Of a stretch of DNA of 64,000 nucleotides, positions 1-12,400 are shown one piece after another. Below the pieces are notes generated by a model, which worked only from the letters and a program-made list of their open reading frames with translations, made no database searches and had not been told where the DNA came from. Source of the stretch: Arcobacter sp. F2176 (GTDB lineage: Bacteria > Campylobacterota > Campylobacteria > Campylobacterales > Arcobacteraceae); assembly GCF_004116465.1 (NCBI RefSeq), contig NZ_PDJV01000001.1, forward strand, positions 1 through 64,000, read 5' to 3'. Within the stretch, counting starts at the first letter, position 1. Every line of letters begins with the position of its first letter. Made by a program: the position numbers and the translations under genes.

Positions 1-1749
1 AATTATTATAAATTAAGTAATAGTATAAATTTTAATTCAAAAGAACCTTTATCTCTTAAATTCTTTTTATATAAAGATGATAAGACTTTAAATGCTATTT
101 CTAAACTGCACTTTTTTTATGAAAAAGCTAGAGAAGGATTTGATTTAAAAAGTATTGATGAAAATCTTATTTCTAGTTCAAATATCTATTTTTTTGATAG
201 AAAACTAGGTAGAATTGATTATCTATTAGATGAAAGTGTACTAGAAAAGAAATTATTAAAACTATATGATGATTATCTTTTATATTCTATTATTGCCATT
301 TTTTTGATGATTATAATTATTTATTTGATTTATTATTACTTTTCTAAAAGTGTAACTTTAAAAAATGTTATTATGTTTAAAGAGTATTTAAAAGAGGTTT
401 TAGATACTAATATGTCAAATAAACCAATGGAAAAAAGTGGAGATGCTAATATTGATGAATCAATAGACTTATTGAGTAAAATATTAAAAAAATATTCAGC
501 AGTTTTAAGTGAACTTAATATAAATAAAGACATCCTAGAAAGAAAAGTTTTTACAGATGATTTAACAGGACTACCAAACCAAAAAGTTTTTGAACTAGAC
601 TTAAAAAACATGTTTATACTAGCTTCTAGTGGCTATATTGGCTTAATCAAACTTGATTGTTTAGGCTCTTTTACAAAAGATAATGGTTCCGCTTTAGCTA
701 ACCACTTAATCGAGGAATTTTCTAATACAGTACAAAATAAATTTTCAGAACACGGCTTTAGTAAATCTACTTTTTATAGATTTTTTGGTTCAGAGTTTGC
801 AATAATAATAAAAGATGAAAGTGAAGATAAAGTAAAAGACTATTGTACTGATTTAGAAGATGAATTTAACGAAGTTAAAGAAAGATATGAGATAAAAGAT
901 AAGTTAGCTTATTATAGTTTTATTCCATTTGATAAATATGGAACAATAAACTCTATTCTTCAATCTATGACAGAATCTTATAACAAAGTAAAAGATAGTG
1001 GAGAAACTTTCAATATTGTTAACTCTTCAGAAGTATTAGATAAGTTTTTATTTTTAGAACAAACTGTTCGAGATATAATTAGTAATAACTCTTTTAAAAT
1101 TACTTTTGGGCTAGATACAAAAAGTAATGGATTTGGTGAAAAAACTATCATGAGGGAAGTTATTCCTATAATATATGATGAAAATCAAGAGAGATTTCAA
1201 ATTGGAACTTTTATATCAATTTGTGAAAAAATTGATAAGGCAGTTGATTTTGATAAATTAGTTATTCAAAGGGTTGTTCAATATATCAAGTCAAATGAAA
1301 TAAGTCATGTTGTAGCTATAAACTTATCACTTTTTTCATTAAGAGATAAGGAGTTTATTAATTGGTTACATTCACTGTTAATTTTAGATAAAGAGATTAC
1401 AAAGTATTTGGTATTTAGTTTAACTTCTTATAATGTTTCAACTAATATTGATGTATTTAAAAACTTTGTAAGTGAGGTTCATAGATTTGGAGCAAAAGTT
1501 ATTTTGAAAAGATATAGTTCAAATGATTTTTCCCTTGATGAGTTGAAAAGTTTTAAATTAGATTATTTAAGAATTAATAAAGACTATACAACAAATGTTT
1601 CAAATGATAGAGATAAAAAACATTTTTTAAGATCAATAGTTAACTTTGGGCAAGCAAATAATACTCTTATCTTAGGTGATAATATAAAAGATTTAAATGA
1701 TTTAGAAATCTGTTTTGCTATGGGTATTGATGGGAATAGTAGTTATTAA
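1..1749 (+). CDS. LapD-like c-di-GMP receptor, degenerate GGDEF-EAL membrane protein (5' partial)
   Basis: The reading frame is open from the first base of the window, so the gene starts upstream. It encodes a periplasmic stretch, one strong membrane segment (about residues 95-117 of the visible part), a HAMP-like linker, then a GGDEF and an EAL domain. Both catalytic motifs are lost: the GGDEF position reads FFGSEF, the EAL position reads EKTIMREV, and the usual FEITE region reads FSLTSY. Such dead tandem domains behind a periplasmic sensor are typical of LapD, which binds c-di-GMP and controls a periplasmic protease that releases a giant adhesin. The giant RTX adhesin gene 1.7 kb downstream supports this role by context. 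The adhesin lacks an obvious LapG site, so the output mechanism is inferred. Confidence 0.75.
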   Translation, partial: NYYKLSNSINFNSKEPLSLKFFLYKDDKTLNAISKLHFFYEKAREGFDLKSIDENLISSSNIYFFDRKLGRIDYLLDESVLEKKLLKLYDDYLLYSIIAIFLMIIIIYLIYYYFSKSVTLKNVIMFKEYLKEVLDTNMSNKPMEKSGDANIDESIDLLSKILKKYSAVLSELNINKDILERKVFTDDLTGLPNQKVFELDLKNMFILASSGYIGLIKLDCLGSFTKDNGSALANHLIEEFSNTVQNKFSEHGFSKSTFYRFFGSEFAIIIKDESEDKVKDYCTDLEDEFNEVKERYEIKDKLAYYSFIPFDKYGTINSILQSMTESYNKVKDSGETFNIVNSSEVLDKFLFLEQTVRDIISNNSFKITFGLDTKSNGFGEKTIMREVIPIIYDENQERFQIGTFISICEKIDKAVDFDKLVIQRVVQYIKSNEISHVVAINLSLFSLRDKEFINWLHSLLILDKEITKYLVFSLTSYNVSTNIDVFKNFVSEVHRFGAKVILKRYSSNDFSLDELKSFKLDYLRINKDYTTNVSNDRDKKHFLRSIVNFGQANNTLILGDNIKDLNDLEICFAMGIDGNSSY

Positions 1750-1763
1750 TGAAAGGTTTAAAT

Positions 1764-2342
1764 ATGAAGTTTTTTTATCTAGGTACAGTTTTAATATTTC
1801 TATTATTTAATGGATGTGCAAATAAAGAATTAGTAACAAATAGATATTTTAAAGCATATACAAAAGATGAAATTTTAAACGCTAGTAAACTGGCTTTCAA
1901 AGATGTTCCAAATAGTGAATATATTGTTGACTCCTACCGAAATAAACTTGAAGTTACTAAAATAGAATTATTCTATAATATCTTAAAGAAAAAAGGATAT
2001 ATACTAAAAGTTGATGAAGATAACTGTGGTACAAGTGCAACTTTAGAGTTAAAAACAAGTGATTCAGATGGAAAAAATTCACAATATGATGATATTGATG
2101 ATCATAATGAAGTTTGGGACAGAATAGATTATTTTTTAGGCAAAAAAGATGAAGTTCTTGCTGATGGTAAAAAACTTACTAAAGATAAAAGATTAGATAA
2201 AATGTTTATTAATTATGTCCAAAATATATCTAATAATAAGATTATCAAACCTACAAAAGATATGAGTAATTGTGTGATTAAAAATGAATTTGCTTTTGGT
2301 GTTATAAAAGATAAAATAGATGAAGAAAATGAAAATAAATAA
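1764..2342 (+). CDS. Small lipoprotein of unknown function in the adhesin locus
   Basis: This is a 192-residue protein with a short signal sequence and a lipobox-like LFNGC, placing the lipidated cysteine at residue 18. An in-frame ATG lies 15 bases upstream, but the chosen start has GAAAGG seven bases before it and gives a normal lipoprotein signal. The gene begins 15 bases after the LapD-like stop codon and overlaps the next gene, so the three are probably co-transcribed. The mature part is charged and rich in Asp, Lys and Asn, with no domain I recognise. Its place between a c-di-GMP receptor and a giant adhesin suggests a surface or periplasmic accessory role, which is inference only. Confidence 0.7.
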   Translation: MKFFYLGTVLIFLLFNGCANKELVTNRYFKAYTKDEILNASKLAFKDVPNSEYIVDSYRNKLEVTKIELFYNILKKKGYILKVDEDNCGTSATLELKTSDSDGKNSQYDDIDDHNEVWDRIDYFLGKKDEVLADGKKLTKDKRLDKMFINYVQNISNNKIIKPTKDMSNCVIKNEFAFGVIKDKIDEENENK

Positions 2343-3279
2343 AATTATTTTAATAGTTGTATTTCTATTTACTTTTCTCCAAGCTGAGAAATTTGATGAT
2401 GCAATAAATTTTTACAAAAATAAAGAATATTCAAAAGCTTACACTATATTTTATAAATTAGCCAATGAAAATAATTATAAAGCACAATTTAATTTGGCTC
2501 AAATGTATAAGAATGGATGGGGAGTTGAAAAAAATTATTTTCAGAGTTTTTATTGGTTAGATAAATCTTCTATTTCCAAAGATCCAAAGACTTTAAATAA
2601 TTTAGCATACTATTATGAAAGAGGATTAGGAACAAGCAAAAATAAAAAAATGGCCTTGGAATTGTATGAAGAATCTGCTAATGAAGGTTATGCTATTGCC
2701 CAGTTTAATTTGGCAATGTTATATGAAGAGTTTAATACAAATGAAGAGTTTTTAAAAAAAGCATTTAACTTCTACAAAAAATCTGCAAAACAAGGTTTTA
2801 TTCCTGCACAAAATAATTTAGCAAGATTGTATTATTTTGGACAAGGTGTAAAGAAAGATTTAGATAAGGCATTTTATTGGTATAAAACAGCTGCTAAAGT
2901 TGATAAAGATGTTGCTGCTTTTAACCTTGCTTTGATGTATTATAATGGTGAGGGGACAAAAAAAGATTATGATAAAACACTCTATTGGCTAAAGATATCT
3001 GCAAATTATGGTAATAAATTTGCTCAAACTCAATTGGCAGACTTTTATAGAGCAGGTGAAATACTTAATCAAAGTTATAAAGATGCTTTCTTTTGGTATT
3101 TTGAAGCAGCTGCAAATGGTTATGCCAAAGCACAGTATTATGTGGGCTTATTTTACTATGAAGGTCATGGTGTAAAAAAAGATAAAGGCACAGGACTTTT
3201 TTGGATGGAAAAATCAAAAAATCAAAATTATGTATTTGCAAAATCCTTTTTAGAAAGATTAAAAAATAATCCTGAATAA
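2329..3279 (+). CDS. Sel1-repeat (SLR) secreted protein
   Basis: A signal peptide (hydrophobic core ILIVVFLFTF, likely cleavage after LQA) is followed by about seven Sel1-like repeats of about 36 residues. These are alpha/alpha repeats marked by AQFNLAxMYxxGxG-type motifs and KKDxxKAFYWYxxAA segments, and they fill the protein to its end. Sel1 proteins act as scaffolds for protein-protein interactions, and in Campylobacterota many are exported. The ATG at 2329 is preferred; one nine bases upstream is also possible. Either start overlaps the lipoprotein gene, so this is the third gene of the LapD-like operon. An export or assembly helper for the neighbouring adhesin is plausible but not shown by the sequence. 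Confidence 0.8.
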   Translation: MKINKIILIVVFLFTFLQAEKFDDAINFYKNKEYSKAYTIFYKLANENNYKAQFNLAQMYKNGWGVEKNYFQSFYWLDKSSISKDPKTLNNLAYYYERGLGTSKNKKMALELYEESANEGYAIAQFNLAMLYEEFNTNEEFLKKAFNFYKKSAKQGFIPAQNNLARLYYFGQGVKKDLDKAFYWYKTAAKVDKDVAAFNLALMYYNGEGTKKDYDKTLYWLKISANYGNKFAQTQLADFYRAGEILNQSYKDAFFWYFEAAANGYAKAQYYVGLFYYEGHGVKKDKGTGLFWMEKSKNQNYVFAKSFLERLKNNPE

Positions 3280-3305
3280 TCTCTCATACTTCACTGATAT
3301 AGGTA

Positions 3306-3335
3306 CTTTAAATAAAATAATTTTTTTATTTAAAG
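3306..3335 (+). terminator. AT-only hairpin downstream of the Sel1 gene, possible weak terminator
   Basis: A perfect 11-bp inverted repeat (CTTTAAATAAA / TTTATTTAAAG) encloses an 8-base loop and lies 26 bases after the Sel1 stop codon. It has almost no GC pairs and no U-tract after the stem, so termination would be weak. It separates the LapD-like operon from the adhesin promoter. Confidence 0.35.
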
Positions 3336-3361
3336 AAAGTTATTCTTAAGTTTATATAAAA

Positions 3362-3390
3362 TTCAAATTTTAGTTTCTCTCTGTTATAAT
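3362..3390 (+). promoter_or_regulatory. Promoter of the giant adhesin gene
   Basis: A perfect TATAAT at 3385-3390 is preceded at 17 bp by the weak -35 TTCAAA (3362-3367). Transcription would start near 3397, giving a leader of about 24 bases with AGAGG at 3408-3412, eight bases before the TTG start. This suggests the 27-kb gene is transcribed from its own promoter. Confidence 0.55.
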
Positions 3391-3420
3391 AAAGTATAAA
3401 GTAGAGTAGAGGTTTTAAAA

Positions 3421-6400
3421 TTGGCAACGAATAATCAATCAACACAAACAACTCAAAATGTTAATACCCAAACAAGTGATGTCTCACTAAATAATAAAGA
3501 TATATTAGACTACAAAAATGATAAGGTTATTATTAAAGAACAGCCCAATAAAGGTGAGAATGTAGCTGTTTATGTTCGTCCTGGAGATGAAGTCGATTAT
3601 AATATCAATGGTCTTAATATTGATAAATTAGATTATCGTTTAGTTGGTGGCGATATTGTAGTTACTTTGCCAAAGGGTGGACTTTTAACTTTTGTATCCA
3701 TGGCTTTAATGGGTTATAGTGAAAACCCTCCATCTTTTAAAGGAGTAGGCGGGCAAAGTTTTTCTTTGGGACAAGTTCTCTCTCAAGTTGAAGAGATAAA
3801 TGATTTGCCAATGAACTCTTTACCTGTTGAGGCTGATATTCAGCGTGAAGATAATGTAAAAAAAATTGTTGAAGAACTAGAAGAAAAAATTGAAAAAGTC
3901 AATCAAATTATTGTACAACAAGAGATTATGGATGAAGATGTAAATAAATATGATAAGGATTCTCATTTTGATTATGAAGAACCTCCTACTCCTCCTAAAG
4001 AACCTGAAGAAAATGAATATTCAGATGATAATCCTAGCAATCCAATCGTAACTCCTGGAGAAAATGCAGAAGTAGAGGGTGTATTACCTACTCTTACTTT
4101 TGATATTAATATTCAACACATTGAAGGTACTCAAGAAATAACTGGTACTGGTACAGATACTCTTTTATCTGTTATAGGAGGTGGAGGTTCTCTTTATGCC
4201 AATGACTATCCAAGCTCTCCTGCTTTAAGTGAACTTCAAAAACAGACAAATGCCGAGGATTTAGACTACTCTTCTGTTACAAATAGTATTGCACAACAAT
4301 CTGTAATAAGAGCCGATAATGAAGACTTTTTTGGAGAGGGTTATACCTCAAGATTAGTAAAATTATCTCCATCTCAACCTGCAGGATTTGGAGTAACAGT
4401 AATAAAAATAAGTGGTCTACCAGGTGATGTTTCAATTGTAGGAGGTACTTCTAAAGGTGGTGGTGTTTGGCTTATCAATAAAGCTGACGCAATAAATGCT
4501 GGTTTTACAGTTAATCCAAATAATGGTGAGATTAATTTTGCAATAAAATATAATACAAATATTGTAGGCTCTGAAAATTTTGAGATGACAATAGAAGCTG
4601 AATCTCAATGGAGTTTAGAGAATCTTCCTGATAATTTAAAAGCTGATGCTGAACAACCAGTTGTAACTAGTATTACCTTTGAAAATAGTTATGGTGTTAA
4701 TATTAAAGAAGTTGATCCTGATTCTCCATTAAGTTATAGATATTCTCAAGTTGGTGATAGTTCAGATGGATTTGTTTTAGCTACAAATTTAAATGATAAT
4801 ATTATTAGAACAGGTGATATAGATACTACCGTAATAGGTGGTAGTACTACTGATACAATTTTTGCACAAAGTGGTGCGGATACACTTTATGGAAATAAAG
4901 GTGATGATACTATTGCCCCTGGACTTGGTAATGATACAGTTGATGGTGGTGAGGGTAGTGATACTGTTTCTTATTCAAATTTAGCTGTTTCAAATGCAGG
5001 AGCTGGAGTTGAAGTAGATTTAGTCGCACAAAAAGCAGTTGGTTCTGGAAATGATACTTTAATTAGCATAGAAAACATAATTGGAAGTAGTTTTAGAGAT
5101 ACTCTTACCGGTAATGATAGTGTAAATATAATTAATGGTGGTGCAGGAAATGACACACTTGATGGAAAATTAGGAAATGATACACTTTTAGGTGATGCAG
5201 GAAATGACACTATAAAAAGTGGGTTTGGTGATAATTATATTGATGGTGGAGTTGGAACAAATACTGTTGATTATAGTGGTTTAGGTTCTGGAGTAAATGT
5301 AAAACTTTTAAGTCCAAGTGCCGTAACCTTAGGTGAAACTTGGGGAGAAGCTACTTCAAATACAGGAGTTGATAAATTAATCAACATTCAAAATGTTATT
5401 GGAAGCGATTACGATGATACTTTTAGTGGAGCAGATAATACAAACAATACTTTTGATGGTAATGAAGGAAGTGATCTTGTTGATTATAGTTTATATACTT
5501 CAAATGCAATAAATGCAAATTTAGAAGAAGGTTGGGTTTTAGGTCAAGGAACAGACACTCTAAAAAAAATTGAGGCTATAAGAGGTACTGATTTATTGGC
5601 TTTTGGTGATACAATTGTTGGTTCATCTACGATTGGGAATACTATTTATGGTATGGCTGGAAATGATATCATCAAAGGAGTTGGTGGCAATAATATCTTA
5701 GATGCAGGCGCTGGAGATGATACTATTTTTAATGGTACTGGAGATGATATTATTGATGGAGGCACTGGAAATAATACTCTTTCTTTTGAAGATATAACAA
5801 CAGGTGGTGTAACAGTAAGATTAAGTGATACCTCTTCTCAAAATACAGCAAATGCTGGAAATGACACAATAAAAAATATACAAAATCTTAAGGGAACAAC
5901 TTCTAGTGATACTCTTGGTGGTACAGCAAATGATATAAATATACTAGATGGACTTGGTGGAAATGATACTGCTGATTATAGTTTCCTAACTAGAACAAAT
6001 AGCGACCAAGGAATATCTGCAAACTTAATAGATGGAACTGTTGATAAAGGAAAAAGCTCACCTGATCAAGTTATAAGTATAGAAAATATTATTGGAACTG
6101 ATGGAAAAGATGTTTTCATAGGTAATAATTTTGCTAATATTTTAGATGGTGGTGCAGGTGATGATACTTTTACTGGTAATGGGGGAGATAATACTTTAAA
6201 GGGTGGTAGTGGTTCTGATACTGTAATTTATAGTGGTGCAAGTTTTGGAGTAAACTTATCACTTGATAATAGTGGAAATGGAAGTGCCATAATAGGATCA
6301 CAAACTGATACTTTAGAATCTATAGAAAATGTAATAGGTTCAAACTATTCAGATACCTTGGTTTCAAGTGATACTAATAACATGTCAAATACTTTCAAAG

Positions 6401-9400
6401 GTGGACTAGGTAATGACACACTAGATGGTGGAAGTGGTAATGACTATTTATATGGTGAAACAGGTGATGATACAATTATCGCAAGTAGTGGAAATGATTT
6501 TATTGATGGAGGAAGTACTGGTGAAGTTTTAGGTGATACTATTGATTTTTCTAATATTGACCAAAAAATTGAGTTAACATTAGCAGAAGATGGTAGTGCT
6601 TCTAGGGTAAAAGAAGGTGATTCTAAAACTTTGACACATACTGTTTATAATATTGAAAATATAACTGCAAGTGATTTGGATAGTACTCTTTCTGGTAATA
6701 GTAAAAATAATACACTTCTAGGTGGTGCTGGAGATGATACTTTAAGCGGTGGAGCTGGAACAAACTATCTTGATGGTAAAACTGGAGTTAATACTGTTGA
6801 TTATAGTAGTGCTTCAAGTAATGTTACAGTTGATTTAAGTAAAACATCTCTTCAAGAAGTTTATGCACAAGGTGCCACTACAGTAAAAGATACTTTAGTA
6901 AATATTCAAAATGTAATTGGAAGTAATAACAAAGATATTATCACTGGTAGTAGTTCAAATAATTCACTTTTTGGTGGATTAGGTGATGATACTATTGTTG
7001 GAAGTGGTGGAGATGATATTTTAGATGGTGGAGATGGTATTGATGTTGCTAGTTATACAACTGCCACTGAAAATTTAAATATTGATTTAGGTGTTTCTGG
7101 AACTCCTGTTAACATAGGTACTGGATACGGTAATGATACTTTCATATCTATTGAAGGTGCTATTGGTGGTAGTGGAAATGATACTATTACTGGAACAAGT
7201 AGTTCAAATGTACTAATAGGTGGAGATGGAGATGATACTTTACTTCCAAATGGTAGTGGTAATAGTGGATTAGATGTTATTGATGGTGGAGCTGGAGTAG
7301 ATTTTGTAAGTTTTAATTTTGGTGATGCTAATACAGGTATTACTTTAGATTTAGCTGATTTGGGTGTACAAAATACTGGAAAAGGTAATGTTCAAATACT
7401 AAATGTAGAAAATGTAGAAGGTGGTGGTGGAGCTGATAAACTATATGGAAATAGTACTAGTAATACCCTTACTGGATTAGCAGGTGATGATACTTTAGTT
7501 GGTCGGGCAGGAAATAATACTCTTGATGGGGGAATAGGTTTTGATACTGCTGATTATAGTGCAGTTACGACTTTAAATGGTTTAGATATAAATTTAAACC
7601 TAGGAACTCAACAAGTTCAAGATAATGGAAACTCTGGTAAAGATACCTTAATCGATATTGAAAAAATAATAGCTACTAAAAATGATGATTACATCGATGC
7701 TGCAAGAACTACTACAGATAAGATGACTTTTGAATTAGGTGCAGGAAATGACACTTTTCGTGGTGGGAATCAAGATAATATTATTTATACATCAAGACAA
7801 ATAGAAGGCTCTGATGATTATACTACATACAATAATACAGTTTATAGTGGTAGTGGAAGTGATACAGTTATTGGAAGTAGTGGAAATGATACTTTTATCG
7901 TAGCTCAAAGTGATACCTTATCTAGTAATGGAAATGATAGCTTCAATGGTGTAAGTGGAATAAATACAATAGATTATAGTCAAATTCTAGATAGTGATGG
8001 CAAAGAAGAAACTGGTGGATTGAATGTAACTTTAAATGGTTCTAATACAGTTAATATCACATTATCTGGTGGAAATACAAATACAATTCAAAATGTATCT
8101 CATATCATAGGTACTGAAAATAGTGATACTTTTACAGGTGATAGTTTCGATAATATTTTAGATGGAAGTGGTGGAAGTGATACTATTTTTGGAACCGCTG
8201 GGAATAATATCTTAAGTGGTGGAAGTGGAAATGATAGTATAACTGGTGGTACAGGTGTTGATACTATTTATGGTGGTTTAGATAATGATACTATTTTTAG
8301 TAGTACAGGGAATGACACTATTTATGGGGGAGATGGTTCTGATACTTTTGACTTAAGTGGTAGAAGTGGAAAAGTATTTGTAAATTTAGCTGAAAATAGA
8401 TCTAAAATTGATACAAACAATAATGGTAGTTTTGATGATAATGATGAGGAAGATTCGCTTTATGATATAGAAAAAGTCGTAGGGAATAGTTCAGATAATA
8501 CCTTGTATGGTGATTCTCTTGATAATATTTTAGATGGTGGAACTGCTGGTACAAACTCTTTATATGGTGATGGTGGAGATGATACTCTTATAGGGAGTGG
8601 TTCAGGGAAAGATATTGCTTATTATACTCAAGCAAGTGCTGCAATTTATGTAGATATGACTCAGAGTAAACAAGTAGTTCGAGATGGTGATTTAGGAAGT
8701 GATACTTTAATTGATATTGATGAAGTACATGGAAGTATTTATGCAGATACTTTTAAAGGGAATAGTGACAACAATACTCTAAGAGGTCTTATTGGTAATG
8801 ATACATTTTATAGTAGTGCTGGTACTAATGTTTATGATGGTGGAGCTGATAATGATTTATTTATTATTTCATCAAAAGACCATGGAGAAGATCAACTATT
8901 AGGTGGAACTGGTAGTGATACAGTTGATTTTAGTGCTATAACAGGATTGACAACAAAAGGTTTAGAAGTAACTTTAAATGGTAATAGTGAAGCTTCTTCT
9001 ACTTTAAATGATGTTGCTTCACATAAATTAACAGGCATAGAAAATGTTATAGGTACAATTTACAATGACACAATAACAGGTGATGCAAATAATAATATCT
9101 TAAGTGGTTTTGCTGGAAATAATACTCTTATTGGTGGAGCAGGTGATGATACTTTAAAAGGTGGAACAGGTAGTGATGTTGCTAGTTATGAAACTTCTAC
9201 TGATGGTATAAAAGTAGATCTAACTCAAACAAATTTCCAAGTTACAGATGATGGCTTATTGGGTAGAGATAAGTTAATTAATATAGACACTATTATAGGA
9301 AGTAATTACTCAGATACTCTTAAAGGAAGTGACTTATCAGCTGATACCTTTATTGGTGGTATAGGAGATGATTGGTTTGTAGCTTCTGCAGGAGCTGATT

Positions 9401-12400
9401 ATTATGAAGGTGGAGCAACTAGTAGTGATACTGTTGATTATAGTGGAGCAACAACTAAACTTGTAATAGATATAAATGATGGTTCTAAATATATAAATTC
9501 ATTTTATGGTACTCATGAATTTACAAATATTAATGGAATTGTTGGTGGTAGTGAAGATGATACACTTACAGGTAATAGTGGAAAAAATACTTTAATTGGT
9601 GGAAGTGGAGATGATACTCTTTTAGGTTTTGGTGGGCAGGATTATATTGATGGTGGTATAGGAAGTGATTTTGTAAGTTTTGCTTATACTTCTAGAGATA
9701 TTACACTTGATTTATCAAATATAAATGAACAAAGTTATACTACTGATCCAAATGATTTAATTACAATGATTAGTATGGAAAATATTACCGGTGGTGCTGG
9801 TAATGATACAATAAAAGGAAATAACTCTAACAATATACTTGAGGGAGGATATGGAGCTGATACTTTAAGTGGTCTAGGTGGAATCAATGAGTTAAAAGGT
9901 GGAATGAATGGTTATGAATTAAGCCTTGGAGCTATTTCAAATGGTACAACTTATAGTTTTGTCATTGAGGGACAAACTATTTCATATACAGCAAATGCAA
10001 CTGATACTTTAACTACTGTACTTGATAATTTAGAAGATGCTTTTATTTTGTTAAAAACTAATAATAATATAACAAGTTCAAATCTAATAAATGATGGTGC
10101 AAAACTATACCTTGAAACAGACCAAAGCCTTGGAACTGTTTCAAATGTAACTTCCGATACTAAAAACTTTGTAGATATTGCAGATTATAGTGATAATACA
10201 AGTGGAATAAAAGTTGATTTATCTTTAACACAAGATCCAAACTATCAAGTATATTATAATGGATATACAGGTGGAAAAGATAAACTAGTAGACATAGAAG
10301 AGATTTGGGGAACAAATTATTCTGATACTTTTGTAGGAAGTAATAGTGCTGATACTATAAAAGGTGGAGGAGGAAGTGATACTTTCACTGGTGGAGCTGG
10401 AAATGATACCTTCTATGGAGAAGCAGGTGAAGATTTATTTATAAGTTCATATGATGATGGAAATAATGTATATTATGGTGGAACAACTAATGAAACAAAT
10501 GGTGATACTGTAGATTATAGTGGTATTACTGATACAGCACATTATGTTGATGGTGATTTATCCCTTGGAACTATTTCTGTAAAATTGACAAGTGATGATT
10601 CCGTAGTTAAAACAGATACTATATCAAATATTGAGAATCTAACAGGTGGTGCAGGTAACGATACTTTAAAAGGTGATATGAATAAAAACACCATAAAAGG
10701 TGGAGAAGGTAATGATAGTATTTTAATTAGTGCTGGAGCAGATAGACTATATGGAGAAGCGGGAGATGATATTTTTGTTTTCGAAAATGGAGTTGATGGC
10801 ACTGGTACAATTATCGATGGAGGAAATACTTCTCAAACTAATGGTGATACAATAGATTATAGTGCTTTAACTGATGGAGTAACATTAAGATTGATGGATT
10901 CTACATATAGTGGCGTAACCTTAGGCGTTAATGCAAATAATCATAGTATTAGAAATATCAATAATATCGTTGGTTCACAAGGTAATGATACTATTGAAGG
11001 TGATAGTACTAATAATACTTTAGATGGAAATGCAGGCTTAAGTGATACTGTAAGTTTTGAAAATGCAGGTGCAAAAGTAGTAGTAAATATTGGTTCTGAA
11101 GTTACAATTTCAAATGCACCAACTGCAAATGCTACATATATTGCTAATCAAGCAGTAGGTACTACAATAGGTAGCGATACTATTACAAATTTCGAAAATA
11201 TAAAAGCCGGAAGTGGAGATGATACATTAATTGGTAGTTCTGCTCAAAATATCATTTATGGTGGAATTGGGCAAGATTTTATATTTGGTGCTGCTGGTGA
11301 TGATAAGCTTTTTGGTGAAGATGGAAATGACACTCTTGCAGGTGGAGAAGGGAATGACTCTATTGATGGAGGAGAAGGAACAGATACAGTTAGTTATTTT
11401 GATGCCAATAGTGTAATTGTAAATTTAAGAGGTACAACAAACGGTACAGGAAATGTCAATTACTCAAGTACAACTTATACTGATAAACTTTATAGTATAG
11501 AAAATGTTATTGGAAGTGCTGGAAATGATACTATTCAAGGGAATGACGCTGATAATATTCTTGACGGAGCAGGTGGAGTAAATACGGTAAGTTATGATGG
11601 AGCAGTAGCTGGTGTTACTGTTGATTTAGGAATAACAGGGGCTCAAAATACTTTAGGTGATGGTACAGATACTTTATTAAATTTTGCTAATTTAATTGGG
11701 TCTGGTAATGATGATATATTAAAAGGAAATAGTAATTCAAATATTATAAAAGGTGGTAATGGTTCTGATAGCATATATGGAATTGGAGGAGCTAACTTTT
11801 TATATGGTGGATTAGGAGATGATACCTTTATAGGAAAAGTTCTAGGAAGCGATTTTATTGATGGTGAAAGTGGAAATGATAAAGTTAATTATAGCACTTT
11901 ACTTAGTGCTAATAGTATCATTGTAGATTTAGGTACTACAACAACTTTTAACGATGAAAATGGCAATTCTCAAACAGTATATCAAATCACTATCAATGGT
12001 GGAGATAACGATTATGTTAAAAATATCACTACCTTTGAGGGAAGTCAAGGTGATGATAATTTTATAACAACTACTGGTACTTATAGCTTTATTGGTGGAA
12101 GTGGTGATGATACTTTTAGTGGTAGTTCATTTACTGGTTCTTCAATTGATGGTTCTAATCATACAATCTTAGCAGATGGTACACAAGGTGCTACAAATGC
12201 ATATACTGGAAAAGGTGATACTGTAGATTATAGTAATGTTGTAGATAAAATTATTTTAACATTAGAAAATGGAAGTGATACTACAACTGTAAAAGTTGGA
12301 GGAACAGATTCTGATCACACTATTAAAAATATAGAAAATATTTATGGTTCAAATACAGCAGGTGATACTATCACTGGTAATAATTCAAATAATACAATTT

